64,000 nt of DNA from Nephrocerus scutellatus (lineage: Eukaryota > Arthropoda > Insecta > Diptera > Pipunculidae). The stretch covers positions 104,387,908 through 104,451,907 of the forward strand of contig OX352763.1 in assembly GCA_947095585.1 (NCBI GenBank), given 5' to 3'. The notes beneath the pieces are model-generated. The model made no database searches. It had not been told where the DNA came from and worked only from the letters and a program-made list of their open reading frames with translations. Positions 1 through 11,069 of the stretch are shown in pieces (position 1 is the stretch's first letter; each line of letters begins with the position of its first letter). Both the position numbers and the translations under genes were made by a program.

Positions 1-270
1 TGTACAGGACTCTGGAGGGTGCCAAACAGCTATAAGTTTGTGTCGACTGCAAGACTTTACGAAGCAGCAGGTCTGCGGCCAATAACCGGCCACTAGTTCC
101 AAATGGCGAGGAAATTCGTCGACGGATTGGAAACTCATCCAAGTCCTGAGATGCAAGGACTGAGAAGCGAAGAAATCGAGCCAAGTCACCGGTACATACA
201 CATCAGAGGATTCACAGATCAAGACGTCTCCTTCTACGAGAAGACCAGCAATCAACATTACAGAGGCTGA
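1..270 (+). pseudogene. Unrecognised coding relic at the window edge
   Basis: Frame 1 reads 89 codons with a single in-frame TAG at 94-96 and ends at TGA 268-270. The peptide is hydrophilic, rich in Glu, Arg and His, and I cannot match it to a family. It runs off the left edge and is followed by a very AT-rich tract, a layout seen at the 3' end of LTR-retrotransposon polyproteins, but no domain supports that. It may simply be an open stretch by chance. Confidence 0.25.
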
Positions 271-1280
271 AGATCGCCCTGTTTATACCCCCTCTTATAT
301 TTTTTTCATTTTTATTTTATTTTAAAATTAATTGTTTAAAATTAAATTGCTGTAAATATAAACATGTAGTAGATTAAGTAGTCAAAATTATTGTTTATAT
401 TGTTTAGTAATAAGCAATAAAAAAAAAAGACAATGTAAATACGTCGGGCCCCCCTATTGTTGAGCCGACACTTATAAATAATAGTTATAAGTTTAGTTTT
501 AAGTCAAAATTGTATATTACTTAAATGTTTAATAAAATATCTTAATCAAAAAAAAAATCTAATCTAGATAACTATTTCGGTTCGGTAATTGTATGATATT
601 TAATAGATAGGTACTTCTTCGGTACATAAAAGTTTACTTTAGCCGTGCAAAACGTTTAAGGTTTGGGTTAAACTCGGCTCCCTAGATCGCAACTTCCGAA
701 TGCCGACACGAAGAAGTCTCATGAAGTGAGCCTCCATTACAGTTACGGTAGATCAGTTTATGAATCAATTAAGTTAAAATATTATCTAGGACTTACCCAC
801 AAGATGAAAACGTCCACTGTCGCCAGTGCTGTCGAAGTTGTGACGTGATGATCCTGCTGTAGAGATAGAGAAGTAAACTTTTATTGAGTGGAGGGGCTTT
901 TCCCCTACCTTGTAAAGTTGGCCCTTTTCCGAAGCCAACTTTGCTGTTAGAGTTTGTATCAAACTCGATACTTGACTGCGTTCGGCGTGTTGCCGTATAA
1001 CCGCTAACCCAAAAGCCGGAGCTCCTTAGGGCGTCAGTATCAGGATGATATTTTTACAAGGGAAATTAAAATAAGACGAGGTTTTGTAGTTCAACGTTCA
1101 CTTTGAGGAATGATTTTATTTGATAATTTTTTCTTCTTTTATACCAATTTACTGATCGATCGATTGACCATACATCGACTGTGGAATGCCTACTCATCGA
1201 TATTCATATTTTCCCTAATATTGCCTTATCAGCATAGTGCATGTATGTATGTACGTAATTTATGACCGACCGCGTCAAGT
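271..1280. other. Non-coding AT-rich stretch
   Basis: I see no supported gene here. There are A-runs near 420 and 546 and an isolated C-run at 449-454. A TGTTGAGCCGACAC string at 458-471 could be an LTR edge but has no partner elsewhere in the window. Confidence 0.4.
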
Positions 1281-1500
1281 GTTTTTGGGTTCGCTTGCCT
1301 ATTCTGCTGTGTTGACATATTTGTTTCCACAAGCAACGACCTTATTATTTCATTGCCATTTCCATGCGCCGCTTACTCAGCACATTGCATGGAAAGGTTA
1401 ATTAACGTTCTAAGCGGTCGGCGGTTGTTTGCCCATGATGCTTAGACTGCATATTTATTTTCATAGGCGAGCGACCGCTGGTCATAAATTATGCTATTGG
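1281..1500. repeat. Diverged repeat related to 63,330-63,545
   Basis: Both places carry a TCGCTTGCCTAT-type string followed about 15 bases later by GACATATTT. Further on both have CATAGGC with GACCGC, roughly its reverse complement. Order and orientation match, so these look like two old copies of one family with short inverted arms. No coding content is visible. Confidence 0.4.
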
Positions 1501-1523
1501 AGATGTTTTATATTTTTTGTTCC

Positions 1524-1666
1524 CATGCACCGAGTGTGCTATTAAACAATACGTGTGGGTTTTGTTTGCTTTTGTTTTTCATGCACCAAGTGTGCTATTA
1601 ACCAATACGTTCTATTGGTTTGTGTGTGCGTTTATTTTCGTGCACCGAGCGTGCTATTAATTAATG
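1524..1666. repeat. Three-unit tandem repeat, about 58 bp period
   Basis: The core ATGCACCGAGTGTGCTATTA appears at about 1525, 1581 and 1641 with one or two changes each, separated by T/G-rich spacer. An ORF starting just after it (1664-1957, plus) shows no recognisable family and I do not call it. Confidence 0.6.
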
Positions 1667-1957
1667 ACTGCATATCTAAGATTTTTGTATTTTGTTTTGA
1701 GAGGCACTAGAGTCGATGTAGGGTCAAAATTTTGTATGCTTAATTCAATTAAAATGTTGTATGCTTTTAGGCATAGTATTTATGTGGTCGCTGGTGCGAT
1801 CCCTCACAACCTTATACCAGAAAGTTTGCGAAAAAATCGCGACTATGAGACCGAATTTTACGACCCGAACCCGAACCTATGCATAGAACCGAATGCAAAC
1901 TTATATGCCACACCACTTTACACGACACAATTACGTATGTACTACGCTGAATTTTAA

Positions 1958-3570
1958 AATACTCGTATTCAGATGAGATTGATTCCAACAAATATATGGG
2001 TACCACCTCGAAATTAAAATTAATAAGTACAACCGGAATTAAAGCGATCAGAATTTATATTATTTTATATATAAAATTTTCACTGCAACTGCTACCACGG
2101 AATCTTCGGAAGGGGCTGATGAGCGGAATTTGCTGTGATCCATAAGATTAGGCACTGGTCCGGCCGACACAAAAGGACTGCGTAATGCCCACAGATGATT
2201 TCTGATGATGCGCATAAATGCAGCTTCATAACGGGAACAGGAACGCCGGGATGCGACGAGTTTCCTCAGGAGGAAATTTAAGCATTATACTGCTCGGGTA
2301 GAGCAAACACCCAAACTGAAGCACATCGAAATAGAGTCGAACACGAGGTTTCTAGGGTGGCGCCAAGCGCTACGTATCGGAGCCATTGTAGAAATTTTAC
2401 TGGGTTTCGGTGGCCAATAGTTCATCTAACCCGGCCAGGAACTAGTTTCTTACAGCGAAACAACCAATTTTCTTTCTTTAAAATACCCACATTACAGGAA
2501 ATGTGGTCGCTCAAACTGAGCTCCTTTTTTTCTCTCTCTAAGAAGCACGAATGGTAGCCACGTCGCACATATCGCCAGTGGCATTTTTTAGCTAATTAAA
2601 TCGACAAATGAATTGCCGTATACCGCGTATACCGGATTTATAATAACTTTTCGATCGGACAACCGTAAATTAAATTAAATTTTATAAGTTTTATTATTCA
2701 CTTCGCGGTACTGTACAAACTCAATTCTTGACCACGTCTGGTCGATCTCGTAGTCTCCAACTTACTCAATTTTTCTTTTCGCAAAAACCTTTCGACTCAC
2801 ATTCTTGTTTGCCTCTACGTAATAGGTGTCGGGGTGTGTGTGCTTATACTTTGTGTCGCATGCCAGCAGATCGCCTGGCATTACGGTGCATTTCCAATAT
2901 ACTTCATCTTTGCATTCGTGCACACAAAGAACTTTTGTTGGCGTGGCATATGCGCATTGGCGGATATTGTCGCCTGATATTATTCAGCCAGTTAAACTGG
3001 AGCAAACAACTAAAAATGCTACCGCGTAATTGTGCCAGACAGCGGATAATTGTACGCCTGTCATAGGCATACATACGCAACAGCTAATTCCAGTTGCCAA
3101 GTGCATAAATGGAAAAAGCATATAGGGTGACTACGGAGTCGCAAGACTAGAAAGATTATTTCTACCATTACAATATATGTCTTAAAATAGAAATGGCAAT
3201 CGTCGTTGTATACATGATATAAGTTCAATTATTATATTATTACATTTGTTTTTTTAAAAAACACTCATTAGAGCGGAGCTCTGATGTCTTTATTTGAGAA
3301 CTAGAAACTTAGAACTAACTCTTACATGAATATGTCTACCCTATTTAAATCTCTTAGTAGAAAGGATGAATAATTTAATTTGGTCAGCCACAAAGTTGTC
3401 CTGCGCATGAGCAGCGGATGGTCGTATCGTGTGAGTGTTACTATTGGCTTGCAATGTTTACACAGCTGTGTCCGGTTTTTTATATTTAAATGTTACGATG
3501 TTTTTGCCACTGTCTGGCCAATAAATAACTCGCAATATTTATTTTGCTGCGCCTCGTCAATATGCGGCGT
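1958..3570. other. Stretch without recognisable features
   Basis: Several ORFs of 60-112 codons occur on the plus strand but none shows a known domain. I see nothing I can support as a gene or a named repeat. Confidence 0.4.
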
Positions 3571-3574
3571 ATGA

Positions 3575-3700
3575 GGTGTTAACTTTAGCCGCACGATAGT
3601 TATGTGGAATGATTTGCCTGATTCTGTGTTTCCGCATTTTTATGATCTGCACTCGTTTAAGACACGCGTGCATAGACATCTCATCCTTTCCTCTCCCTAA
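3575..3700 (+). pseudogene. LINE reverse transcriptase extreme C-terminus
   Basis: About 41 codons read a stretch with the MWNDLP motif followed by SFK and HRHLIL, ending at TAA. This matches the terminal segment of jockey/CR1-type LINE ORF2 proteins, where a WN-LP motif lies shortly before the stop. The rest of the ORF is absent upstream, so this is a 3' fragment. The family is known for 5' truncation during target-primed reverse transcription. Confidence 0.55.
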
Positions 3701-3762
3701 TTTCCTAACGCCCACGCTGTGCTGAGCATTATAAGAGTGCAAACCCCTTTAGCGTGTGTACA

Positions 3763-4412
3763 TTATAAAAATAAATAATAAATATCATTATAAAAAGAAT
3801 GTAGATGTTTTAGTGACCAGTGATACTTTTTAGTTACATTTGTATTACGTTTTGCTAAGTTTGCGTTTTTTTTTGAAGGGTTCACCAAACAGTTTGCCGG
3901 AGTAAGTACACTTTTCATTCGTTTTTCAATTAAATGCCTTTTTGTTAACAAGATCTCTTTATTTAGCAACTTCTACCAGATTTCGACAGCTCTGGCAATT
4001 GAAGTGGAATCACTTTGCAGACGATCTAATGCTATTTTTATTTGAGATAACATTTGTTGACGATTTAAGGCCTCGTTGAACAATTGAACATTGTTTAAAA
4101 CTATGTGGATATCGTAAATAAATCCATTTAAATGCTCTGATCTTATTTGTGCATAGAGGTGAAAATATGAAATACAAAATGTTGTTAAGCAATCATCATA
4201 AGAATTCCGCCTTCCATTATTTGGCAGTTGAGGCATAACTGCATGTTTTTCTTTTAACCATCCATGTGGCTGGTGGTGATTTCTAAAGTATTTTTGTACA
4301 CTTATGGTTTGTTTGGTGACTTCTACTGAAATTATATCTTTGTATAAAAGATTGATCATGTGTGCTGAGCACCCATAAGAAAAAATCCCATGGCGTTCCT
4401 CTAAAATATCCT
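3763..4412 (-). pseudogene. hAT transposase, C-terminal half (hAT-A)
   Basis: Reading from 4412 down, the frame gives the hAT-type stretch CSAHMINLLYKDI, then PQLPNNGRRNSYDDC, then the DNVQLFNEAL-like segment and a DSTSIARAVEIW block. It continues past a stop near 3970 into LTPANCLVNP. These are typical of the alpha-helical insertion and second half of hAT transposases in insects. It joins the N-terminal part at 4636-4920 across an inserted repeat (4414-4635). Stops, frameshifts and the loss of the final dimerisation region show that it is dead. Confidence 0.75.
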
Positions 4413-4413
4413 T

Positions 4414-4635
4414 AATTTTTTAAATTCTCTATATTAACTTCGCGTGCCTGAGGCTGGCGGACTGGCTGGCTGGCTGGCTGGTCAGATCTTGTGATCAATT
4501 TTTAACCCACTTCCCAAAGCATGATTTTATTAAAATTGCACATATGTATATTTCCGGTGATAACTGTGGAAACACTAGCAGTAACACCAGTTTTTTGCTT
4601 AATTTTCGTAGCTGAGTCTGCTTTAAAAAAAAAAA
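4414..4635. repeat. Inserted repeat that splits hAT-A; second copy at 16,801
   Basis: The left 130 bp is nearly identical to 16,801-16,915: a TAAATTCTCTATATTAACTT start, a (CTGG)n run at about 4453-4481, then TTGTGATCAATTTTTAACCC. The remaining part (4502-4622, minus) can be read as a short helix-turn-helix-like peptide resembling Tc1-type N-termini, followed by an A/T run of 12. It interrupts the hAT transposase between its catalytic and helical parts. Confidence 0.6.
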
Positions 4636-4920
4636 ATATTACAACCGGTATAGACTGGACACGCGATAAGTGGATTATTTGAAGTGTTCGACCATTCATC
4701 TAAAATGAGTGTCAAACTGGAATCCTTCAATTCAGTTATTAAATGATCGGTTATTTCTTCATCAATTTCAAGAAGGTGCTTATCAGCTAGTTGTTTTCTG
4801 CTAGGGGCAGTATATCCAGGTCGTAGAGATTCTATCATTTCTTTAAAATATTTGTTATCAGTCACGTTAAAAGCAATGCTATTTGCGAAAAAAAAATTTG
4901 CCACAATTTCCTCCAATTTT
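4636..4920 (-). pseudogene. hAT transposase, N-terminal/catalytic part (hAT-A)
   Basis: This 84-95 codon segment contains the order typical of hAT transposases: NSIAFNVTDN, ESLRPGY, a DSSLTLILDEWSN block with the first catalytic Asp (LDEW), and VYTGC at the break. In the family this is the start of the RNase H-like fold. The reading then stops at the inserted repeat and resumes at 4412. Confidence 0.75.
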
Positions 4921-5089
4921 TCTTTTTGATTTAAAGGGTTTTAACTGAAAATCTTCTTTTATAGATAATTGAATACAATTTTTGTTTTTTTCTTCTGTTG
5001 AGGTTCAGGTATAAAAAAGGGAGAAAGAACATAGAAATTTTTTAATCTAAGAAGTTATTTGAAAAAACTAAATCCAAGAAAACAATATA

Positions 5090-5500
5090 TGGGTTTGAAA
5101 TATGGTTGATTTTTTCAGCGATAGACCCATTAGCCCATCAACAAAAATTATTTCATCGATTGTAGTGATGTTGAATGGTAACAAAAGCTTGTCTTCGTCA
5201 AACCAGTGCCAAGAGATGTTAGGTTAACTAAAATCACCAAATACACATAAATGTTGATGTTCGGATAATCCAGAAGAGAGACTGTCAATACTTCGAACAC
5301 ATTCTTCGTAATCCAGAAGAGAGACTGTCAATACTTCGAACACATTCTTCGTAATCCACTGTAAGACAGCGAGCAGGTATGTAGCAGGCGCAGATGATGA
5401 GTGAATTAGTGAAGGCTGAATTCTGCAAACAGGGCATCGTCATTTCTTTCAATAGCGACAGCCACACAAAGCATATCATGAAGGTAGGAATTTACTGACA
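5090..5500 (-). pseudogene. LINE endonuclease, middle part
   Basis: The frame reads ICACYIPARCL, then a Glu/Ser/Asp segment, then VFGDFS, the GDFN-like motif of APE endonucleases of jockey/CR1-type LINEs, followed by a NISWHWF-type stretch. A 43 bp tandem duplication at 5267-5352 shifts the frame just before the GDF motif. It continues the endonuclease start at 6300-6550, with a hAT fragment between them. Confidence 0.65.
5267..5352. repeat. 43 bp perfect tandem duplication
   Basis: The unit beginning AATCCAGAAGAGAGACTG occurs at 5267-5309 and again at 5310-5352 without change. Forty-three is not a multiple of three, so it breaks the LINE endonuclease frame. Perfect identity suggests a recent event, or an assembly artefact. 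Confidence 0.9.
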
Positions 5501-5679
5501 CGGCGATCAAAGATGATACAATTATGCCAATTACTAAGGCTGCCAGATATCAAAATGGTCAAAGCATGACATTTTATGGATTTCTGATATATAGGAGGGA
5601 TAGGGAGGGACATGTTTCAAATTGTGCAAAAATAAGTTCGCTCAATGAAATTTTTCTATCCGATTCAGTAAATTAAAAT

Positions 5680-5921
5680 TGGTCAATGGTGTACTTTCTG
5701 ATAGTACAGACAATTTTTTTTATGATTGTTAGATTCATTGTGTTTTACTATGGAGGCTTACCTAAATATTCAATTGAAAAAACAATATTACATATTGAGT
5801 ATCTAACTTTCGAATCATCCTTAAAATCACCACCATTATCATTGTCAGTCTTTATATGTGGAAATTCCTTTTGGTGTTTTTCGTTGAACGTAGTCCTGCG
5901 TTTTTTGCTACTCGACGACAT
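5680..5921 (-). pseudogene. BED-type zinc finger N-terminus of a hAT-like transposase
   Basis: From an ATG at 5921 the frame gives a Ser/Lys/Arg-rich start, EFPHIKTD, one Cys (ICNIVFS) of the expected Cys pair, and after a frameshift KHNESNNHKKN, which supplies the two His. Such basic leader plus BED/TTF-like fingers begin hAT and related transposases. No catalytic part follows. It sits in an 800 bp insertion (about 5510-6290) that separates two LINE endonuclease pieces. Confidence 0.5.
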
Positions 5922-6299
5922 GTTATTATCTTAAAATTAAAATAGAATATGTAGGACAAAGTTAAAATTAAATAAATTTAAATATTGAAATCCAAAATAC
6001 AAATACCTAAATTGTTTTGAGCAAACACTTTCTCGATAATAACAGCACCGCTCTTGATGTCAGATGTGAACGCATTGACATGTCATACTACATAATCATT
6101 TGACAGTAGGGACTAGGAAGACTAAAATAATTTCCTACAACAGAGTTAGTGTTGTTCGGTGAAATGAAATTGCCCTTTGTTTTTTCTTTTATAAATAAAA
6201 TTATGAGAACGATTTTGTACATTGTGCATGAAAAAGGACCAACTGTAAAAGCATGAAAGCAGGACAAAGAGGGACATAATTTCTTGGGTGAACAAAACG

Positions 6300-6550
6300 G
6301 GACTTATGCCTCTTTGTAATCCAGTTCCAATAGGGCATCGGTCTTTCCGATATACCACATAATTATCATTTATAAATTCGGAGTCAGCAATATGAGCATA
6401 TAACCATGTATCTACTAACACAATTATATCATATTCGCAGTCTGCAGTAGCCAAGTATAGTTCTCTTGATTTAGATCTAATACCTCCTACGTTTTTTTGA
6501 AAATAAAACTTAAGAGACGCTGTTGTAGAAAACAATGAATTAGAAGACGA
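6300..6550 (-). pseudogene. LINE endonuclease, N-terminus
   Basis: The frame reads FYFQKNVGGIRSKS, then an Asp/Ile/Val-rich strand and VDTWLY, then DSEF and NYVVYRKDR. This is the start of an APE endonuclease (the Q-N-V-x-G-I/L-R-xK motif, then the E/DTWL motif; the catalytic Glu is Asp here). It would continue into the 5.1-5.5 kb fragment. The upstream ORF1 of the same or a related LINE is at 8868-9592, with an R2-like element between. Confidence 0.7.
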
Positions 6551-6724
6551 GTCATTTGGGAATTTTTTTTTGTTGGAATAGAGAGGAGAAATCCATCATG
6601 GACACCACTAGTAAAATAAATCTACCATGTGGTAGTGTGAGACTCCTACTGACTAAAACTCCTCTCCGTACTTTTGTGCCTGAGAGATGGAAGCGCAGGC
6701 AGCACGCTGGTTGCATAATGAAGA

Positions 6725-7326
6725 TCGATTCTACTCTACCCGATTCCACTTCTGGGGACGGCAGATGTTGTGGCCTTGAAGATTTTGAAACTTCGAAGGC
6801 CGCCAATCGCTACCCGTGTGCTGATAAGAGCAGCGGAGTTTTTACCTATCACTCCCAAGGCTAGGAGATCTTCAAGCTAGTCTTTGGACCAAATTCCTCG
6901 CCAATTGAGTGTTACGGATGTTATTGTAACTTGGCGGACTCTGAATATATTTTTGATTTGCGCCCTTATCTCGTCGGTGTTGTATTTCCCGACCTTGGTG
7001 GAGTGCATACCGTTAAGGTTGTGCGCGTCGGTTACAATTTGGGCGTCAATGAGTATTGCTTTATCATCGTGAATTGATATGAGGTCAGGTTTCCTTAGGC
7101 CTTGTGACGTATGAAGGTGGTTGAAGATTGGTTGCCTAACCTTTATTGTCAAGGCTACGCTTAATGAATTTGACAACGCTGTCATGTCGCGATATCCTGC
7201 TACCGTGGGTCCTATGACAACCTTGTAGAATGTGGTTCGTTGTCTCTGGGACACCACATCCGGCTCGGCAGTGTCTGTCTTCGCGACTTCTACCTCTGGT
7301 TGTTCTGGATTTCGAGGGAAGTGCAT
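6725..7326 (-). pseudogene. R2-like restriction-like endonuclease
   Basis: The frame holds GLRKPDLISI and then ILIDAQIV, the PD...D motif of the R2-type endonuclease, followed by DAHNLNGMHSTKVGKY and a WRGIW motif. A TAG at about 6875 interrupts, after which the same frame continues through LALGVIGKNSA and IGGLRSFKIF to a stop near 6730, matching the usual R2 C-terminal tail. A frameshift near 7136 separates it from the CCHC knuckle ORF. Confidence 0.8.
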
Positions 7327-8062
7327 TTATGCGAAGTCTGACGCAGTTTATAAAGTCTTGGCCGGATAGTAGTCTGGATGGCTCGCGAATCCATCTGTGC
7401 GCAAAAGGTGCATCCGCTGCAAACCTTAAACCTGATCCGTCAACTGACGAGTGCAATCTGTCGCTCCAGAAAGAGTCGATGTCTATTTTTGATTGCAGAA
7501 TTCTGTCGTCAACCATTAGCCTCCTCTTCGTAATGTCTATTTCCTTGGCCAGAAGGGTGTTAGCGGTCAAGGAGTTACCTAAGTTCGGTAACTTCAGATT
7601 CTGAAGGCAGTGCAGTCTCAGCATGGGAGCTACCCAGCGAACGGCTGGTAAGCCAAGTCCTCCGTGGCTCACTGTAGCGTGAAAGAATGCGATTGGAACA
7701 TCGGGTGGTAAGTTGATCCAATCCCTTACTGCTTTTCGTATGATAACATCCGTTTTACGAATGCCTCCAATCGTGATGTTCCCTAGGGTAACACGATGGT
7801 AGAGCTGTGGTATCAGGACAGCTCTGAGCGCGTACAGGCGTTGTTGTGGTTTCAAGGGGGCTCTGCGTAAGTTGCTCAACTTGAGCTCGAGTAACCTGTG
7901 AGGGTTGTATTTACTTCTCAAGGGTCTGTTTTGGGGTTCGTTTGGGTTTGAGTTTGGACGTGAAGTCTGTAGAGTTGGAAGAATGTCGAAAAAGTAAGCC
8001 GATAGTTTATTGAGTGTTATGCTTTTGCTAACTCTCGAGGCGTTAAGTGCTATGGAGTTCAA
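7136..8062 (-). pseudogene. R2-like RT thumb and CCHC zinc knuckle
   Basis: A 308-codon open frame. Residues 60-160 read NLRRAPLKPQQRLYALR, a PQLYHRV helix and RDWINLPPDVPIAFFHA with GGLGLPAVRW, which is the thumb/linker of R2 RTs. Near the end is CRAGCGVPETTNHILQGCH, a Cys-x3-Cys-x7-His-x4-Cys knuckle as in R2. No palm motif (FADD) is present in the frame or upstream. The ORF ends by frameshift just before the endonuclease. Confidence 0.8.
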
Positions 8063-8179
8063 GAGATCAGATTGGAGGCTGTCGTTACGTGGGAGCGATG
8101 AAGATGATAGTTGCTCTGATATGACATCAACGACCGGAGGAGTAGCTAGAGAACTGGAGCTAGCTTGGTTGCTGATGTC

Positions 8180-8470
8180 TCAAACGTATTGGCGGACCAT
8201 GATTCTGTAGTCCGCCTTCTGTCTGGCCTTCTTAATCGCTTCAAGTGTCCTCTGTGGGAAAAATTCGATGAGTCGCAAGTTCATGCGTTGTTGGCCTTCT
8301 AAAGAAAGTTCGGCTTCCTTAAGGGCTAAAAGAGATATTTCTTCCTTGGACCACCGCGCTTTGACGTTATTACTTGTCTCTTCTCTTTCGAGCCTATGCA
8401 CTCCTAAGCCGATCTTAGAGGCGAATGCTTTGCTGCAGTTATTGCAGGGAAAGTTGTCGACAGGTGGAGT
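8180..8470 (-). pseudogene. R2-like N-terminal zinc finger and Myb domain
   Basis: The frame reads CNNCSKAFASKIGLGVH, one Cys2 half-finger, then a Myb-type helix set with RWSKEEISLLALKEAEL and FFPQRTLEAIKKARQKADYR. In R2 proteins these domains bind target DNA. The stop near 8180 is followed in another frame by the 308-codon RT thumb ORF. Confidence 0.75.
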
Positions 8471-8480
8471 CGAAATTGAT

Positions 8481-8850
8481 CTGTTTAAATATTGGTGACC
8501 ACGTGCAGTGGCACGTGATCGGGTTATACGAGGCTGTCTTTGATTGTCTATACCAATAATGAGAGACCAAGGGGGCTAGTAACCCCACAGGACCATGAAA
8601 CCTTCTAGATCTGCCGCAATACAAACATACCTGTACAGTTATATATAAATATATAAACAAGCAGTTGAATATCACGTTGCCCAGCGGGAACCACGTGGAG
8701 GAGCTAGATAGGCGCAAATATGACTTCTATGTCCTTGCCGTCGTTCAAACGGGATGCACTCAATGGTGGAGATGCTACGCCCCCCAATGATACATAGCGT
8801 TATCACTGGGCAAGATCAATTCTAAGAGAGTCATAGTTACTCCCGCCCCG

Positions 8851-8867
<17 letters not shown>
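8481..8867 (-). other. Probable 5' region of the R2-like element
   Basis: No coding frame continues here. Features are a hairpin, CACGTGC...GCACGTG, at 8500-8517, and on the minus strand a G-run near 8784-8779 followed by CTCCTCC and GCTGGGCAAC near 8705-8675. The last string resembles the conserved joining segment of HDV-like ribozymes, which form R2 5' ends. Only suggestive by eye. Confidence 0.3.
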
Positions 8868-8892
<25 letters not shown>

Positions 8893-9592
8893 ACTTGTTG
8901 TACTTTGGCGGTTGGGAGATGATTGAGTTCGGCATCGTTTTTTGAGAGAATAAATTTAAATTGACGCACACGAACAACAGCAGGCCAAGATCCAGAATCA
9001 TATGCAATCTCTGCACGATCTGCAGGTATACCAAGCTTTAAATTTATCCATTTAAGAGAACTTTCTGCAACTTCAGATTTAATAAGTTTTTTACAAATAA
9101 CAGTCGAACCAGGAATATTGCATTTAACAGATATGTATTCCTTCACATGTTGTAGAAGGGAGGAATCCAGATAGGTGGAACCACTTGTGTCTTTTTTATA
9201 AATTCAAACTCGAGAGCCGTTCTTATGCCTTGGAATATTTTTGTTCTTATCATCCAATGAGTTGTTATCAACACTCGTTAAAAATCCAGCATTAACGGAC
9301 CCAGAAGCGATGATGGTAGGAGTTTAAGCAAGAGATGAATTACCATTTACAGACGCAGCAGAAGAATTACTTGTTGAGTTAGCTATATTGGCAAAATTAT
9401 TGTGTGTGCCTCATGTGAAAAATTTCGGCTAAATGATCGACTTTTCTAAATTGTTCATTAGTTCCGCTATTACAAAATTTATTGTCAACATGTAGAGTGC
9501 CTGCTTCTTTGAAAGGATTGCACATGCATAGGTGCCGCAATCTGCGAGGTATGTTTTAACACCCGTTTTTGCCTCGTTCCCGTAAGCCGCGG
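8868..9592 (-). pseudogene. LINE ORF1 (gag-like) fragment
   Basis: From an ATG near 9592 a Cys-containing leader leads, past stops, into a Ser/Asn-rich linker. The 92-codon frame 9146-8868 then holds YISVKCNIPGS, LKWINLKLGIP and GSWPAVVRVRQFKF, resembling the C-terminal SWP-G-V-VR-F segment of insect LINE ORF1 proteins. Three or more stops interrupt. It is probably the ORF1 belonging to the endonuclease pieces at 6.3 and 5.1 kb. Confidence 0.5.
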
Positions 9593-10084
9593 ACATGCAC
9601 TTTACTACTTTACTACTGAAATTGAATCTCTGCTGAAGCTAGCTGTCGATCGAGCCAGAGTTAGTGCAGCAGACCAGTGTCCACCACTCAATTGAATTCC
9701 ATTAAATGAAATTATTTCAGTAGATTGTTTGCGTGTTGAGCAACGCTAGCTATATTCGACGACATAGGTATTTGCTGTGATTTCTATTATCTCATAATTT
9801 ATTTTATCGTGACTTATTTCACGTGGGACTAATTTCATAGAGCCTGCGTACAATATTAATGTATTTTTGATTTGATTATTGATTTGATATTTGATTATCA
9901 TTAGATTTACTGCAACATTAAGGGGAAAAAATTATTAATCACCTGTTACAGACTCGTTTGCCTGCAATTATTCTATAAGGATGTTAAGTTATTATCAAGC
10001 ACATAAACTTGATAAAGATTTCATGTATAACAAGCACTTGAACTTGTTACACTCGAAGTGGATAATTATTAGAATGAAAAACAA
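9593..10084. other. No recognisable feature
   Basis: I see no gene, no long repeat and no RNA structure here. It may be LINE 5' UTR. Confidence 0.35.
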
Positions 10085-10400
10085 ACGTCTTCTTTCACGG
10101 TGTAATTAATAATCACAATTTTATTGAATTGGTAGCTTATTATATACAATACAAAAAATACATTACGTAGGCAACTTACAATTAATGAATAATAAACTAA
10201 ACGTAAACAATAATAAAGAGAATTAACAAAGTAGTAAATATGCTGCGTCGTGAATGTAGTCCGTTGCCCTAAGTAGAAATTTAAATGTGCAAAGTGCTGA
10301 ATCTTCAATATAGTTCATTACCCCAAATAGAAATTAAAATGTGCGGATATGCTGAATCGTCAATACGATTCGTTACCCCAAACCAACGAACTGATTCTAG
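10085..10400. repeat. LTR-like stretch with three about 55 bp units
   Basis: Units begin near 10,240, 10,296 and 10,349, each containing GCTGAATC-like, CAATA-GTTC and TTACCCCAAA strings and AAATTTAAATGTGC-like ends. Layout and wording resemble the tandem units in the gypsy 5' LTR at 40,490-40,640 (CAATAC-ATTC-ATACGA), so this may be a solo LTR of a related family. Confidence 0.4.
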
Positions 10401-11069
10401 GTCAACTGCTAGATCAGCAACAAGTTCGTTGGCTTGAATGAACGAACCGCTGTGTGTCAGCATACTTGCATATTTCTTGACGTCACTAAACATCACCATT
10501 TAGACTACTTGGGAGGTTGCTTTTCGTTTGAGTTGTCATTTTTAGATGGTATTCGAATGTAAACCAGATGAGTAGTAATACAAATTTATACATATGAAAA
10601 AAATTTTAAAATAGTGTTAGTGAAAAATTAAGAACGTGTTTATATATATTACTTACCCTGCTTCTTACCTGGACTTTCAATTAACGACAAGAAAACAATT
10701 GAACCTCATTTTACTTCGACACGGTGAAAACTATATTGAAAATTTGGACATTGATGATTTGATTTTTAGTCAATACTTGAGCTTTTTCGAAATAATCCAC
10801 TATCGGACCGGCACAATAGCCTCCCAATTTGGTGGACACCGAAAAAGAACCACCACCCATAAATATTTCGGATGATAGTTAAGCGTCGACATCGTCAAGA
10901 TGATCCCATGCAAAAGCAGATACTGAAAAAATAATGCGTACGGCCGCAAATTTATTTATTAAATACATGAGAAAGTTACACAACATCGTCGACAGTAGCG
11001 ATGAAGAATGAAAGATAATAATGATATTACTAATAAAACATTTTTCTATTATACACAAATTAATGTATT

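Larger units (their letters stand above)
6558..8480 (-). mobile_element. R2-like non-LTR retrotransposon, internally deleted
   Basis: Order on the minus strand: CCHH-type zinc finger and Myb-like domain (8470-8180), RT thumb region, CCHC knuckle, restriction-like endonuclease (8062-6725), 3' UTR, and a short A-run at 6558-6566. This domain order is that of R2-clade elements. The RT fingers and palm are missing, so the Myb domain runs almost directly into the thumb. The element lies between LINE fragments and I see no 28S rRNA sequence on either side. The 5' end may extend to about 8790. Confidence 0.75.

Noticed and set aside
458..860. Possible LTR starting TGTTGAGCCGACAC
   Set aside because: No second copy, target duplication or PBS could be found in the window.
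6556..7604. Plus-strand ORFs of 102 and 124 codons
   Set aside because: They are opposite the R2-like endonuclease, which has the recognisable motifs.
10636..10875. 79-codon plus-strand ORF
   Set aside because: No recognisable motif, AT-rich composition, no relative in the window.
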